This document shows positions 34,901 through 50,000 of a stretch of DNA of 64,000 nucleotides, in pieces (position 1 is the first letter of the stretch; each line of letters begins with the position of its first letter). Below the pieces are notes generated by a model, which worked only from the letters and a program-made list of their open reading frames with translations, ran no database searches and was not told where the DNA came from. Source of the DNA: Glandiceps talaboti. Its lineage: Eukaryota > Hemichordata > Enteropneusta > Spengelidae. Location of the stretch: positions 26,218,614 through 26,282,613 of the forward strand of contig NC_135557.1 in assembly GCF_964340395.1 (NCBI RefSeq). Direction: 5' to 3'. The position numbers and the translations under genes were made by a program.

Positions 34901-37900
34901 TTGCCAATGATTGGATAGGGTGATTTGAAGCTATTATAAGGTTGCCAATGATTGGATAGGGGGATTTGAAGCTATCATAAGGTTGCCAATGATTGGATGG
35001 GGTGATTTGAAGCTATTATAAGGTTGCCAATGATTGGATAGGGTGATTTGAAGCTATCATAAGGTTGCCAATGATTGGATAGGGGGATTTGAAGCTATCA
35101 TAAGGTTGCCAATGATTGGATAGGGTGATTTGAAGCTACTATAAGGTTGCCACTGGACAACATACATGTACTTTATCACTCAATAACAATACAGTCAACC
35201 GAAGTGCTTGTTTCCTTTGTATTCTAACCAATCAGAGTGAACCTTATAAAGTGCTTCACATTATCTAACCAATCAGAATGAACCTTATAAAGTGCTTCAC
35301 ATTATCTAACCAATCAGAATGAACCTTATAAAGTGCTTCACATTATCTAACCAATCAGAATGAACCTTATAAAGTGCTTCACATTATCTAACCAATCAGA
35401 ATGAACTTTATAAAGTGCTTCACATTATCTAACCAATCAGAATGAACCTTATAAAGTGCTTCACATTATCTAACCAATCAGAATGAACCTTATAAAGTGC
35501 TTCACATTATCTTGAATCTAGTTATATATATATAGTAATAAAACTAATAAAGTAATAAAGTAATAAAACTGACTTGACTCAAACAATAACAGTCTGTCTG
35601 TGAGTGAAAGCTGACATTCAAACCATATCTTGTGGCATAATATTTACATCTTGCAAAACTGACTTACTTGAAGAATGAATGTATGTTGGCAGCCAGAAGA
35701 GAAATGTGTAACTGACTAATTTGGCAAAAAATAAACACAGGGCAAACTCTATAACACCCTGAAAAAAAAAGAGAATAAAACATTAAACATCAGTGTCATC
35801 ATATAATTTGGAGTGTTACTATATCAATCTCATGCTAGGTCAAGATGGCTCATTACTGGTATAAAAATAGCTCTTGATATAGGTATTGGTTTCTGGTCTT
35901 GTGAAAGTCAATGACCTGAGGTTAAAGGTCAAATGGGGTCATGACCTTTAAGGTCAGGATGTTTACTTACTGGTATAAGAATAGCTCTTGATATAGATAT
36001 TGGTTTCTGGTCTTCTGGGGGAACCACTTTATTTATTATTGCATCTCTACCTTGGTGGAGCTGAAAATAAAATAACATACTTTTATTCCTAACAATATCT
36101 ACATCAGAATATTGACATGGTTTATTAAAGGAAATTACTTTTTTCTATAAAATCTTTTGGTCAATCAGTAATGAGGACTAATAGCTGGGTTCAAAGTTTA
36201 CTTAAGAATTTAGCCATTCAGAAAGAAATGGGAGCAATAAAGCTTGAACTGATAACTTGCAGTTTCCAAGTTCAGTCACTCTTACCATTTGACCATATAA
36301 TGATTATACATATTCCATATGTGCCGCCAGTAATAGTGTGGGTTGAAAATGATAATAATAATAAAAATGTGCATTTATAATTTCTTTTTCGCCTAAGAGC
36401 TCAAGGCGTTCACAATTATTACCCCTGGCATGGACCAATGGCAACACAAAGACCCTTTATAATTTCTAAACTCCCTGTGGAGCATACAATCCAGTGCAGC
36501 CTCTGTAAGCGCATAGGAATATTTAAAAGCATTTACAATGCAACCTCTATCCTACCAGGTCCCCAATTATACCATTGCCTAAGGACTTTAACCATTCAGA
36601 AACAATAGACAGTGAGGCTTTTAACCATGCACCTAACATGACTCCTGGGTTATGTATGGATCATCTAATTATTGCGGTGTTAGGTAGATGTATGCAGAGA
36701 GCCTGGCATTAACCTATGTATGGATCATCAAATTATTGGCACTGATAGGTAGATGTATACAGAGAGTCTGGCCTTAAACTATGTATGGATCATCTAATTA
36801 TTGGCACTGCTAAGTAGATGTATACAGAGAGCTTGGCCTTAAACTATGTATGGATCATCTGATTATTGGCACTGCTAAGTGGATGTATGCAGAGAGTCTG
36901 GCCTTAAACTAAGTATGGATCATCTGATTATTGGCACTGCTAAGTAGATGTATGCAGAGAGCCTGGCCTTAAACTAAGTATGGATCATCTGATTATTGGC
37001 ACTGCTAGGTAGATGTATACAGAGAGCCTGGCCTTAAACTATGTATGGATCATCTGATTATTGGCACTGCTAGGTAGATGTATACAGAGAGTCTGGCCTT
37101 AGACTATGTATGGATCATCTGATTATTGGCACTGCTAAGTGGATGTATGCAGAGAGTCTGGCCTTAAACTAAGTATGGATCATCTGATTATTGGCACTGC
37201 TAAGTAGATGTATGCAGAGAGCCTGGCCTTAAACTAAGTATGGATCATCTGATTATTGGCACTGCTAGGTAGATGTATACAGAGAGCCTGGCCTTAAACT
37301 AAGTATGGATCATCTGATTATTGGCACTGCTAGGTAGATGTATACAGAGAGTCTGGCCTTAGACTATGTATGGATCATCTAATTATTGGCACTGCTAAGT
37401 GGATGTATGCAGAGAGTCTGGCCTTAAACTATGTATGGATCATCTAATTATTGGCACTGCTAGGTAGATGTATACAGAGAGTCTGGCCTTAAACTATGTA
37501 TGGATCATCTGATTATTGGCACTGCTAAGTGGATGTATGCAGAGAGTCTGGCCTTAAACTATGTATGGATCATCTAATTATTGGCACTGCTAAGTAGATG
37601 TATGCAGAGAGTCTGGCCTTAAACTATGTATGGATCATCTAATTATTGGCACTGCTAAGTAGATGTATGCAGAGAGTCTGGCCTTAAACTATGTATGGAT
37701 CATCTGATTATTGGCACTGCTAAGTGGATGTATGCAGAGAGTCTGGCCTTAAACTATGTATGGATCATCTAATTATTGGCACTGCTAAGTAGATGTATAC
37801 AGAGAGTCTGGCCTTAAACTATGTATGGATCATCTGATTATTGGCACTGCTAAGTGGATGTATGCAGAGAGTCTGGCCTTAAACTATGTATGGATCATCT

Positions 37901-40900
37901 AATTATTGGCACTGCTAAGTAGATGTATGCAGAGAGTCTGGCCTTAAACTATGTATGGATCATCTAATTATTGGCACTGCTAAGTAGATGTATGCAGAGA
38001 GTCTGGCCTTAAACTATGTATGGATCATCTGATTATTGGCACTGCTAAGTGGATGTATGCAGAGAGTCTGGCCTTAAACTATGTATGGATCATCTAATTA
38101 TTGGCACTGCTAAGTAGATGTATGCAGAGAGTCTGGCCTTAAACTATGTATGGATCATCTGATTATTGGCACTGCTAAGTGGATGTATGCAGAGAGTCTG
38201 GCCTTAAACTATGTATGGATCATCTAATTATTGGCACTGCTAAGTAGATGTATACAGAGAGCCTGGCCTTAAACTATGTATGGATCATCTGATTATTGGC
38301 ACTGCTAAGTAGATGTATGCAGAGAGTCTGGCCTTAAACTAAGTATGGATCATCTGATTATTGGCACTGCTAAGTAGATGTATGCAGAGAGCCAGGCCTT
38401 AAACTATGTATGGATCATCTGATTATTGACACTGCTAGGTAGATGTATGCAGAGAGCCTGGCCTTAAACTAAGTATGGATCATCTAATTATTAGCACTGC
38501 AGGTAGATGTATGCAGAGAGCCTGGCCTTAAACTAAGTATGGATCATCTAATTATTGGCACTGCTAGGTAGATGTATGCAGAGAGCCTGGCCTTAAACTA
38601 AGTATGGATCATCTGATTATTGGCACTGCTAAGTAGATGTATACAGAGAGTCTGGCCTTAAACTAAGTATGGATCATCTGATTATTGGCACTGCTAGGTA
38701 GATGTATGCAGAGAGTCTGGCCTTAAACTATGTACGGATCATCTAATTATTGGCACTGCTAGGTAGATGTATACAGAGAGTCTGGCCTTAAACTAAGTAT
38801 GGATCATCTGATTATTGGCACTGCTAGGTAGATGTATACAGAGAGTCTGGCCTTAAACTATGTATGGATCATCTGATTATTGGCACTGCTAGGTAGATGT
38901 ATACAAAGAGTCTGGCCTTAAACTAAGTATGGATCATCTGATTATTGGCACTGCTAAGTGGATGTATACAGAGAGCCTGGCCTTAAACTATGTATGGATC
39001 ATCTAATTATTGGCACTGCTAGGTAGATGTATACAGAGAGCCAGGCCTTAAACTAAGTATGGATCATCTGATTATTGGCAATGCTAGGTAGATGTATGCA
39101 GAGAGCCTGGCCTTAAACTATATGTATGGATCATCTAATTATTGGCACTGCTAGGTAGATGTATACAGAGAGCCAGGCCTTAAACTATGTATGGATCATC
39201 TGATTATTGGCACTGCTAAGTGGATGTATGCAGAGAGTCTGGCCTTAAACTATGTATGGATCATCTAATTATTGGCACTGCTAAGTAGATGTATGCAGAG
39301 AGCCTGGCCTTAAACTATGTATGGATCATCTAATTATTGGCACTGCTAAGTAGATGTATGCAGAGAGCCTGGCCTTAAACTAAGTATGGATCATCTGATT
39401 ATTGGCACTGCTAAGTAGATGTATGCAGAGAGTCTGGCCTTAAACTAAGTATGGATCATCTGATTATTGGCACTGCTAAGTAGATGTATGCAGAGAGCCT
39501 GGCCTTAAACTATGTATGGATCATCTAATTATTGGCACTGCTAAGTAGATGTATACAGAGAGCCAGGCCTTAAACTATGTATGGATCATCTAATTATTGG
39601 CACTGCTAAGTAGATGTATACAGAGAGTCTGGCCTTAAACTATGTATGGATCATCTGATTATTGGCACTGCTAAGTGGATGTATACAGAGAGTCTGGCCT
39701 TAAACTATGTATGGATCATCTAATTATTGGCACTGCTAAGTAGATGTATACAGAGAGCTTGGCCTTAAACTAAGTATGGATCATCTAATTATTGGCACTG
39801 CTAAGTAGATGTATACAGAGAGCTTGGCCTTAAACTAAGTATGGATCATCTAATTATTGGCACTGCTAGGTAGATGTATGCAGAGAGCCTGGCCTTAAAC
39901 TATGTATGGATCATCTAATTATTGGCACTGCTAAGTAGATGTATACAGAGAGTCTGGCCTTAAACTATGTATGGATCATCTAATTATTGGCACTGATAGG
40001 TAGATGTATGCAGAGAGCCTGGCCTTAAACTATGTATGGATCATCTAATTATTGGCACTGCTAGGTAGATGTATACAGAGAGCCTGGCCTTAAACTATGT
40101 ATGGATCATCTGATTATTGGCACTGCTAGGTAGATGTATGCAGAGAGTCTGGCCTTAAACTAAGTATGGATCATCTGATTATTGGCACTGCTAGGTAGAT
40201 GTATGCAGAGAGTCTGGCCTTAAACTATGTATGGATCATCTAATTATTGGCACTGCTAAGTAGATGTATGCAGAGAGTCTGGCCTTAAACTATGTATGGA
40301 TCATCTAATTATTGGCACTGCTAAGTAGATGTATACAGAGAGCTTGGCCTTAAACTATGTATGGATCATCTGATTATTGGCACTGCTAGGTAGATGTATA
40401 CAGAGAGCCTGGCCTTAAACTATGTATGGATCATCTAATTATTGGCACTGCTAAGTGGATGTATGCAGAGAGTCTGGCCTTAAACTATGTATGGATCATC
40501 TGATTATTGGCACTGCTAGGTAGATGTATGCAGAGAGTCTGGCCTTAAACTAAGTATGGATCATCTAATTATTGGCACTGCTAAGTGGATGTATGCAGAG
40601 AGCCTGGCCTTAAACTATGTATGGATCATCTGATTATTGGCACTGCTAAGTAGATGTATACAGAGAGCCTGGCCTTAAACTAAGTATGGATCATCTGATT
40701 ATTGGCACTGCTAGGTAGATGTATACAGAGAGCCTGGCCTTAAACTAAGTATGGATCATCTGATTATTGGCACTGCTAGGTAGATGTATGCAGAGAGCTT
40801 GGCTTAGGTTTAACAACTGGATAAAAGTGATGTTGAATAGCAGTTTTAGTCATTCTAACATACCGTATTACCAGACTCATGATCTGGTAATGTACACCCT

Positions 40901-41004
40901 ACATCAGCTGGATCTGAAGATAAAACATTAGACAAAGATTAGTTTTACTATCAGTGGTGGTAGTGGTGGTGGTGGTGGTGGTGGTGGTGGTGGTAGTGGT
41001 AGTG

Positions 41005-41051
<47 letters not shown>

Positions 41052-44000
41052 CACTGACAAAAAACTGCGATGAACAGTGAAAAATACATTAACACAGACA
41101 TTTACAAAGTCACTGACATGCTGACAGACATGACAATATGGTAGAGACACTGACACTAATACACTGCAACACTATGATTGATATAATAACAACTAAACAA
41201 TGATGACAAAACAAACACTGGTAGATAGACAAACTAATTGGTAATTTTCAAAAAGAGAACGCTCACTGCAAGATTACTCTTAATCTCTACATTTACTGAA
41301 ATAGCAAAATAGCAAAGTTTCCCTTGACTTTGACATAAATAAATAATGACAGTACTTACGGACTATTAGAAATAAAAATATAATGATTCCCATCGTTGAT
41401 ATGATAACACCAGGTACAATAAAAGACAGTCCCCAGGCATCGTCTACAAATATACCAGCTATGAGAGATCCTAGGATATTGCCAACACTTGTATGGGAGT
41501 TCCATATACCCATTATAAGACCACGTCTGAAAATTACAACATTATCAAAGCTAATTATACTGCCAAACTTTGTCAACTATGGCACAGAAAGTTTTAATGT
41601 ATGGTATACATAAATGAATTACTTAAATTTAACTTAATTTTTAACAACTGTGTTATTGTCCCCATAAATGATTTGTTGAAAATTTACATAAATTTACATA
41701 CATATCAGGATCTGCATAGTTCGACACTGACGTCCATAGATAATTGACAATTTAAATAAATTAACATAAATCTGCATAGTTCCACATTGACACCCATGGA
41801 TGATTGTTGACAATTTACATAAATTTACATACATCTGCATAGTTTGACATTGACACCTATAGATGATTAGGCCAATTTACCTTCCTTTACCAAACCAATT
41901 ACCCATAACAGCTACCATACTAGGCCATCCTGTTGACTGGAATGCTCCTCCTATTATCTAGAATCAAAATCATACAAAACATTTCAAATTGTAAAAAATA
42001 AATTGACTGAAACAAAGTGAACATAATTTTTGGACTGGTTGAGAATACAACAAAGTTTTACTGCTAAACACTGGGAAAGGATGATTTTTTTCAAAGGTGG
42101 ATACAGAACTCAGATATCATGATGTTTACGTTGAGTCTAAAAGCTGCCACTGAACAACACCCCTAATGGCCAAACTATACAATCTTTTGTCTTTCTAATA
42201 ACCAGCATGTGACATCACCATAGTACATGTGTGAGGGCGCTGTTTCCTTTATCTCACTCAGTGTAGATGATACAAAGGCCCACTTACGATTGAGTTTAAA
42301 CTTATGTGTGAAGACAGTTGTCTGACAGAGCTATCGAAAAAGTTGGTCAAGAAAAAATGAATGAATGATCTCACATAATCTTTATAACTCCACTGATACG
42401 ATAACATTAATGTGATGACACAGGATTGAAACATGGCCGTTTACGTGCTATAACTTTAGCCACTACCATTACTACATGTACATCAATGTATACAAAGATG
42501 AAATAGAGAAAATAAAAGTACTTACCTGAACTACTATATAATATGGTAAAGTATGTACATTCCAGAAATAGCCCATTCCAAATAAGATAGTGAATAATCC
42601 ACTCATTATCATACCAAATGTTAAGAAATATCTAAGATTTACTCTTTCTCCTATATGACCACTGAAATATAAAATATATTATTATTTAAGATGCAAGTCA
42701 GATAAATATAAAATATATTATTATTTAAGATGTAAGTCAGATAAATATAAAATATATTATTACTATTAAAGATGCAAATCAGATAAATATAAAATATATT
42801 ATTACTATTAAAGATGCAAATCAGATAAATATAAAATATATTATTACTATTAAAGATGCAAATCAGATAAATATAAAATATATTATTACTATTAAAGATG
42901 CAAATCAGATAAATATAAAATATATTATTACTATTAAAGATGCAAATCAGATAAATAAAAAATATATTATTTAAGATGTAAGTCAGATAAATATAAAATA
43001 TATTATTACTATTAAAGATGCAAATCAGATAAATAAAAAATATATTATTTAAGATGTAAGTCAGATAAATATAAAATATATTATTATTTAAGATGCAAAT
43101 CAGATAAATATAAAATATATTATTATTTAAGATGTAAGTCAGATAAATATAAAATATATTATTATTAAAGATGCAAATCAGATAAATATAAAATATATTA
43201 TTATTAAAGATGTAAGTCAGATAAATATAAAATATATTATTATTTAAGATGCAAATCAGATAAATATAAAATATATTATTATTAAAGATGTAAGTCAGAT
43301 AAATATAAAATATATTATTATTTAAGATGCAAATCAGATAAATATAAAATATATTATTAAAGATGCAAGTCAGATAAATATAAAATATATTATTTAAGAT
43401 GCAAATCAGATAAATATAAAATATATTATTATTTAAGATGCAAATCAGATAAATATAAAATATATTATTATTAAAGATGCAAATCAGATAAATATAAAGT
43501 AAATTATTATTAAAGATGCAAGTCAGATTAGGCATCAGCCAGATCTATAATATGTATAACACAGTGCTTTTGTAAATGACGATCAAAATAAATGACGGTT
43601 AGAACTGGTGGTTGAAAAGTTCTAAAGCCAGCCTTACTTCCAATCATAACACTTTCAATAATAGCATGAAACATTAACTAAAAGTATCTACATAACATGT
43701 ATGTCAGAAAGTCTGAATGTACAAAAGAAAATAATCATGTGACAAAAAAGAAGGGAATGAAAATCAAGTAATGTCTAGTTTTGAATTCCTGTAGGTTCAT
43801 AATCATTCAGTCCATGAGAATACATCATTTCAGTTCTGTGTATCCATATACTTCCGTATTGTTTCATTATTCATTTCATTAGTCTTTTTTTGTACAGTTC
43901 TAACTTATAGTGGAAGTCACATAATATAACTTAGGCTACAAATCAGTAGTTTAATTCTTTGGTGTTTTTTTTTTCATATTCACTGATTTAAGATGATATA

Positions 44001-47000
44001 TATAGTAAATCTTTAGTGGAAAGTACATTTAGTGGGGTTTTATTTCATATTCACTGATTTAATATGAGATATATAGTAAATCTTTGGTGAAAAGTACGTT
44101 TAGTGAGGTTTTATTTCATATTCACTGATTTAATATGAGATATATAGTAAGTCTTTGGTGGAAAGTACATTTAGTGGGGTTTTATTTCATATTCACTGAT
44201 TTAATATGAGATATATAGTAAGTCTTTGGTGGAAAGTACATTTAGTGGGGTTTTATTTCATATTCACTGATTTAATATGAGATATATAGTAAATCTTTGG
44301 TGAAAAGTACATTTAGTGGGGTTTTATTTCATATTCACTGATTTAATATGATATATATAGTAAATCTTTAGTGAAAAGTACATTTAGTGGGGTTTTATTT
44401 CATATTCACTGATTTAATATGATATATATAGTAAATCTTTGGTGGAAAGTACATTTAGTGGGGTTTTATTTCATATTCACTGATTTAATATGATATATAT
44501 AGTAAATCTTTAGTGAAAAGTACATTTAGTGGGGTTTTATTTTATCACCAAGCACTTATCAGCAAAATTAATCCAAAAAGTTCTTGGAACATAATGAAGT
44601 ATTTTAGATTTTGTTACCTGAAAAACATAGCGACTGCATAGGCAAACAAATAGGCCAGATCAAGACTTCCCAGTAATTCATTGGCATTGTCTCCATCTAT
44701 GGCAGAGAAAAACAATACAATTAGAATTCTGTAAGAGATGATCACACAATGGGGGGCTCGCCTCGAAATGCAAATAAAATCTGAATTTTACTTTATGCTT
44801 CCTGAATGGTGCCCAGCAACATGAATAGCTATCATTCTTAGTAAACTGTAGACTTACTGAATGGTGCCCAGCAACATGAATAGCTATTATTCTTAGTAAA
44901 CTATAGACTTACTGAATGGTGCCCAGCAACATGAATAGCTATCATTCTTAGTAAACTATAGACTTACTGAATGGTGCCCAGCAACATGAATAGCTATCAT
45001 TCTTAGTAAACTATAGACTTACTGAATGGTGCCCAGCAACATGAATAGCTATCATTCTTAGTAAACTATAGACTTACTGAATGGTGCCCAGCAACATGAA
45101 TAGCTATCATTCTTAGTAAACTGTAGACTTACTGAATGGTACCCAGCAACATGAATAGCTATCATTCTTAGTAAACTATAGACTTACTGAATGGTGCCCA
45201 GCAACATGAATAGCTATCATTCTTAGCAAACTATAGACTTACTGAATGGTGCCCAGCAACATGAATAGCTATCATTCTTAGCAAACTATAGACTTACTGA
45301 ATGGTACCCAGCAACATGAATAGCTATCATTCTTAGTAAACTATAGACTTACTGAATGGTGCCCAGCAACATGAATGGCTATCATTCTTAGCAAACTATA
45401 GACTTACTGAATGGTGCCCAGCAACATGAATAGCTATCATTCTTAGCAAACTATAGACTTACTGAATGGTGCCCAGCAACATGAATAGCTATCATTCTTA
45501 GTAAACTGTAGACTTACTGAATGGTGCCCAGCAACATGAACAGCTATCATTCTGAGCAAACTGTATGTATTCTTCACCATCTAGTGGTATCTGACAGTTA
45601 CGATGTAACACACTCTGTAGAAATCAAAACAATTTAAAACAATTTACGTAAATGTATTCCACGCATATAAGTGTATTGGACACTGTATCTGTCATGTAAT
45701 GCCTAAAAATGTTGAACCCAAGTCTCTGGGCTATACTGTCAAGTCAGATAGGCAAGTCAGATAGCCAAGTCTCTGGGCTATACTGTCAAGCCAGTATGTC
45801 AAGTCAGATAGCCAAGTCTCTGGGCTATACTGTCAAGCCAGTATGTCAAGTCAGATAGCCAAGTCTCTGGGCTATACTGCCAAGCCAGTATGTCAAGTCA
45901 GATAGCCAAGTCTAGTCTATGGGCTACACTGTCAAGTCAGATAGCCAAGTCTATGGGCTATACTGTCAAGCCAGTATGTCAAGTCAGATAGCCAAGTCTA
46001 TGGGCTATACTGCCAAGCCAGTATGTCAAGTCAGATAGCCAAGTCTAGTCTATGGGCTATACTGTCAAGTCAGATAGCCAAGTCTATGGGCTATACTGTC
46101 AAGCCAGTATGTCAAGTCAGATAGCCAAGTCTATGGGCTATATTGTCAAGCCAGTATGTCAAGTCAGATAGCCAAGTCTTTCGGCTATACTGTCAAGTCA
46201 GATAACCAAGTCTCTGGGCTATACTGTCAAGTCAGATAGCCAAGTCTTTCGGCTATACTGTCAAGTCAGATAACCAAGTCTCTGGGCTATACTGTCAAGT
46301 CAGATAACCAAGTCTCTGGGCTATACTGTCAAGTCAGATAGCCAAGTCTCTGGGCTATACTGTCAAGTCAGATAGCCAAGTCTCTGGGCTATACTGTCAT
46401 CAGATAGCCAAGTCTCTGGGCTATACTGTCAAGTCAGATAGCCAAGTCTCTGGGCTATACTGTCAAGTCAGATAGCCAAGTCTCTGGGCTATACTGTCAA
46501 GTCAGATAGCCAAGTCTCTGGGCTATACTGTCAAGTCAGATAGCCAAGTCTCTGGGCTATACTGTCATCAGATAGCCAAGTCTCTGGGCTATACTGTCAA
46601 GTCAGATAGCCAAGTCTCTGGGCTATACTGTCAAGTCAGATAGCCAAGTCTCTGGGCTATACTGTCAAGTCAGATAACCAAGTCTCTGGGCTATACTGTC
46701 AAGTCAGATAGCCAAGTCTCTGGGCTATACTGTCATCAGATAGCCAAGTCAGATAGCCAAGTCTCTGGGCTATACTGTCATCAGATAGCCAAGTCAGATA
46801 GCCAAGTCTCTGGGCTATACTGTCAAGTCAGATAGCCAAGTCTATGGGCTATACTGTCAAGTCAGATAGCCAAGTCTATGGGCTATAATGTCAAGTCAGA
46901 TAGCCAAGTCTCTGGGCTATAATGTCAAGTCAGATAACCAAGTCTCTGGGCTATACTGTCAAGTCAGATAGCCAAGTCTCTGGGCTATACTGTCAAGTCA

Positions 47001-50000
47001 GATAGCCAAGTCTCTGGGCTATACTGTCAAGTCAGATAACCAAGTCTCTGGGCTATACTGTCAAGTCAGATAGCCAAGTCTCTGGGCTATACTGTCATCA
47101 GATAGCCAAGTCTCTGGGCTATACTGTCAAGTCAGATAGCCAAGTCTCTGGGCTATACTGTCAAGTCAGATAGCCAAGTCTCTGGGCTATACTGTCAAGT
47201 CAGATAACCAAGTCTCTGGGCTATACTGTCAAGTCAGATAGCCAAGTCTCTGGGCTATACTGTCATCAGATAGCCAAGTCAGATAGCCAAGTCTCTGGGC
47301 TATACTGTCATCAGATAGCCAAGTCAGATAGCCAAGTCTCTGGGCTATACTGTCAAGTCAGATAGCCAAGTCTATGGGCTATACTGTCAAGTCAGATAAC
47401 CAAGTCTATGGGCTATAATGTCAAGTCAGATAGCCAAGTCTCTGGGCTATAATGTCAAGTCAGATAACCAAGTCTCTGGGCTATACTGTCAAGTCAGATA
47501 GCCAAGTCTCTGGGCTATACTGTCAAGTCAGATAGCCAAGTCTCTGGGCTATACTGTCAAGTCAGATAACCAAGTCTCTGGGCTATACTGTCAAGTCAGA
47601 TAGCCAAGTCTCTGGGCTATACTGTCATCAAATAGCCAAGTCTATGGGCTATACTGTCATCAAATAGCCAAGTCTCTGGGCTATACTGTCAAGTCAGATA
47701 ACCAAGTCTCTGGGCTATACTGTCATCAGATAACCAAGTCTCTGGGCTATACTGTCATCAGATAACCAAGTCTCTGGGCTATACTGTCAAGTCAGATAAC
47801 CAAGTCTCTGGGCTATACTGTCAAGTCAGATAGCCAAGTCTCTGGGCTATACTGTCAAGTCAGATAGCCAAGTCTCTGGGCTATACTGTCAAGTCAGATA
47901 GCCAAGTCTCTGGGCTATACTGTCAAGTCAGATAGCCAAGTCTCTGGGCTATACTGTCATCAGATAGCCAAGTCTCTGGGCTATACTGTCAAGTCAGATA
48001 ACCAAGTCTCTGGGCTATACTGTCAAGTCAGATAGCCAAGTCTCTGGGCTATACTGTCATCAGATAGCCAAGTCTCTGGGCTATACTGTCAAGTCAGATA
48101 ACCAAGTCTCTGGGCTATACTGTCAAGTCAGATAGCCAAGTCTCTGGGCTATACTGTCATCAGATAACCAAGTCTCTGGGCTATACTGTCAAGTCAGATA
48201 ACCAAGTCTCTGGGCTATACTGTCAAGTCAGATAACCAAGTCTCTGGGCTATACTGTCATCAGATAACCAAGTCTCTGGGCTATACTGTCAAGTCAGATA
48301 GCCAAGTCTCTGGGCTATACTGTCAAGTCAGATAGCCAAGTCTCTGGGCTATACTGTCATCAGATAACCAAGTCTCTGGGCTATACTGTCAAGTCAGATA
48401 GCCAAGTCTCTGGGCTATACTGTCAAGTCAGATAACCAAGTCTCTGGGCTATACTGTCAAGTCAGATAGCCAAGTCTCTGGGCTATACTGTCATCAGATA
48501 ACCAAGTCTCTGGGCTATACTGTCAAGTCAGATAACCAAGTCTCTGGGCTATACTGTCAAGTCAGATAACCAAGTCTCTGGGCTATACTGTCATCAGATA
48601 ACCAAGTCTCTGGGCTATACTGTCAAGTCAGATAGCCAAGTCTCTGGGCTATACTGTCAAGTCAGATAGCCAAGTCTCTGGGCTAGTACATTTGTACATT
48701 TGTACATTTGTACATGTAGAGCACATGACAGGCCAACATTCTGTTAATGCTGGTAAAACCCTCAGTAGACATATGTTACCATTTAATATGAAAAATTGAT
48801 AGAAAGAATCATTTTTTATGGTGTTATCATTGTTTGTTGACATTTCCCCTTCTGATCAATACATATATGTAACAGCTGTGTGATCTATAATCTGTATATT
48901 TGATATATTTCATTCAATTTAATTTATTTTATAAAATATATGTATAAATAGAATTGAGTTCATTAACCAGCACTCTTCTAATTCATTTCAGGTTCCAATC
49001 TTATCAACCTGTTTTCTAAGGTTTTTTTAATCAATACAAATTTTTCTTAAAAGGAAGCAACCAATCAAACAAAATTACTAAATACCAGTATTTCTATTTT
49101 GTACTGTGTTTTTTGTGCATTTGAATGTGACAAACATTGATTTATTAAAATTACTAAATACCAGTATTTCTATTTTGTACTGTGTATTTTGTGCATGTGA
49201 ATGTGACAAACATTGATTTATTAATACCCATTTATGATGTACTGTAAACCTGGAAATTTTCACTAAAGACCTAAAAATACACTTTCGCTTATTTTACTAG
49301 AAAACAAAAGAGCAAAAATAAGAAGTGACTAAAGTGCCATCTTGTACATGAGCACATCATATATGTACCAGTCACTTTCTTGTCCTAATACAGTACATCT
49401 TGTAACTGTTTTCATTCTAGTGTTTTGTTCCTTGTTATTATTTTAATGACAATTTCTTGTCCTATAGATATATATAAATATAGGTTGGCTTAGTTGCTGC
49501 AGAAGGTCAGAAATCTGTAACATAGTAACTGATTAAGGGGGTTGGCTTAGTTGCTGCAGTAGGTCAGAAATCTGTAACATAGTAAATGATTAAGGGGGTT
49601 GGCTTAGTTGCTGCAGTAGGTCAGAAATCTGTAACATAGTAACTGATTAAGGGGATTGGCTTAGTTGCTGCAGTAGGTCAGAAATCTGTAGTATAGTAAA
49701 TGATTAAGGGGGTTGGTTTAGTTGCTGCTGAAGGTCAGAAATCTGTAACATAGTAAATGATTAAGGGGGTTGGTTTAGTTGCTGCAGAAGGTCAGAAATC
49801 TGTACCATAGTAAATGATTAAGGGGTTGGCTTAGTTGCAGAACTTGAAATTCAGAAAACTGTCACAGACTTGGGTATCTGGCTTGACAACGTTGTTCATT
49901 AGAACAGATCAAAACAGCCAGTATGTAGAGTCAGAGGGTGAAATCTCTGGGCTAGTTAACATTTGATATCTCTAGACCTTCATTTCAATATTGAGGTTGA

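Noticed and set aside
42651-43535. 294-codon minus-strand frame of IFYIYLICI repeats
   Set aside because: It is the reading of a ~41-bp AT-rich intronic minisatellite between SLC37A exons 4 and 5, with no splice or start support.
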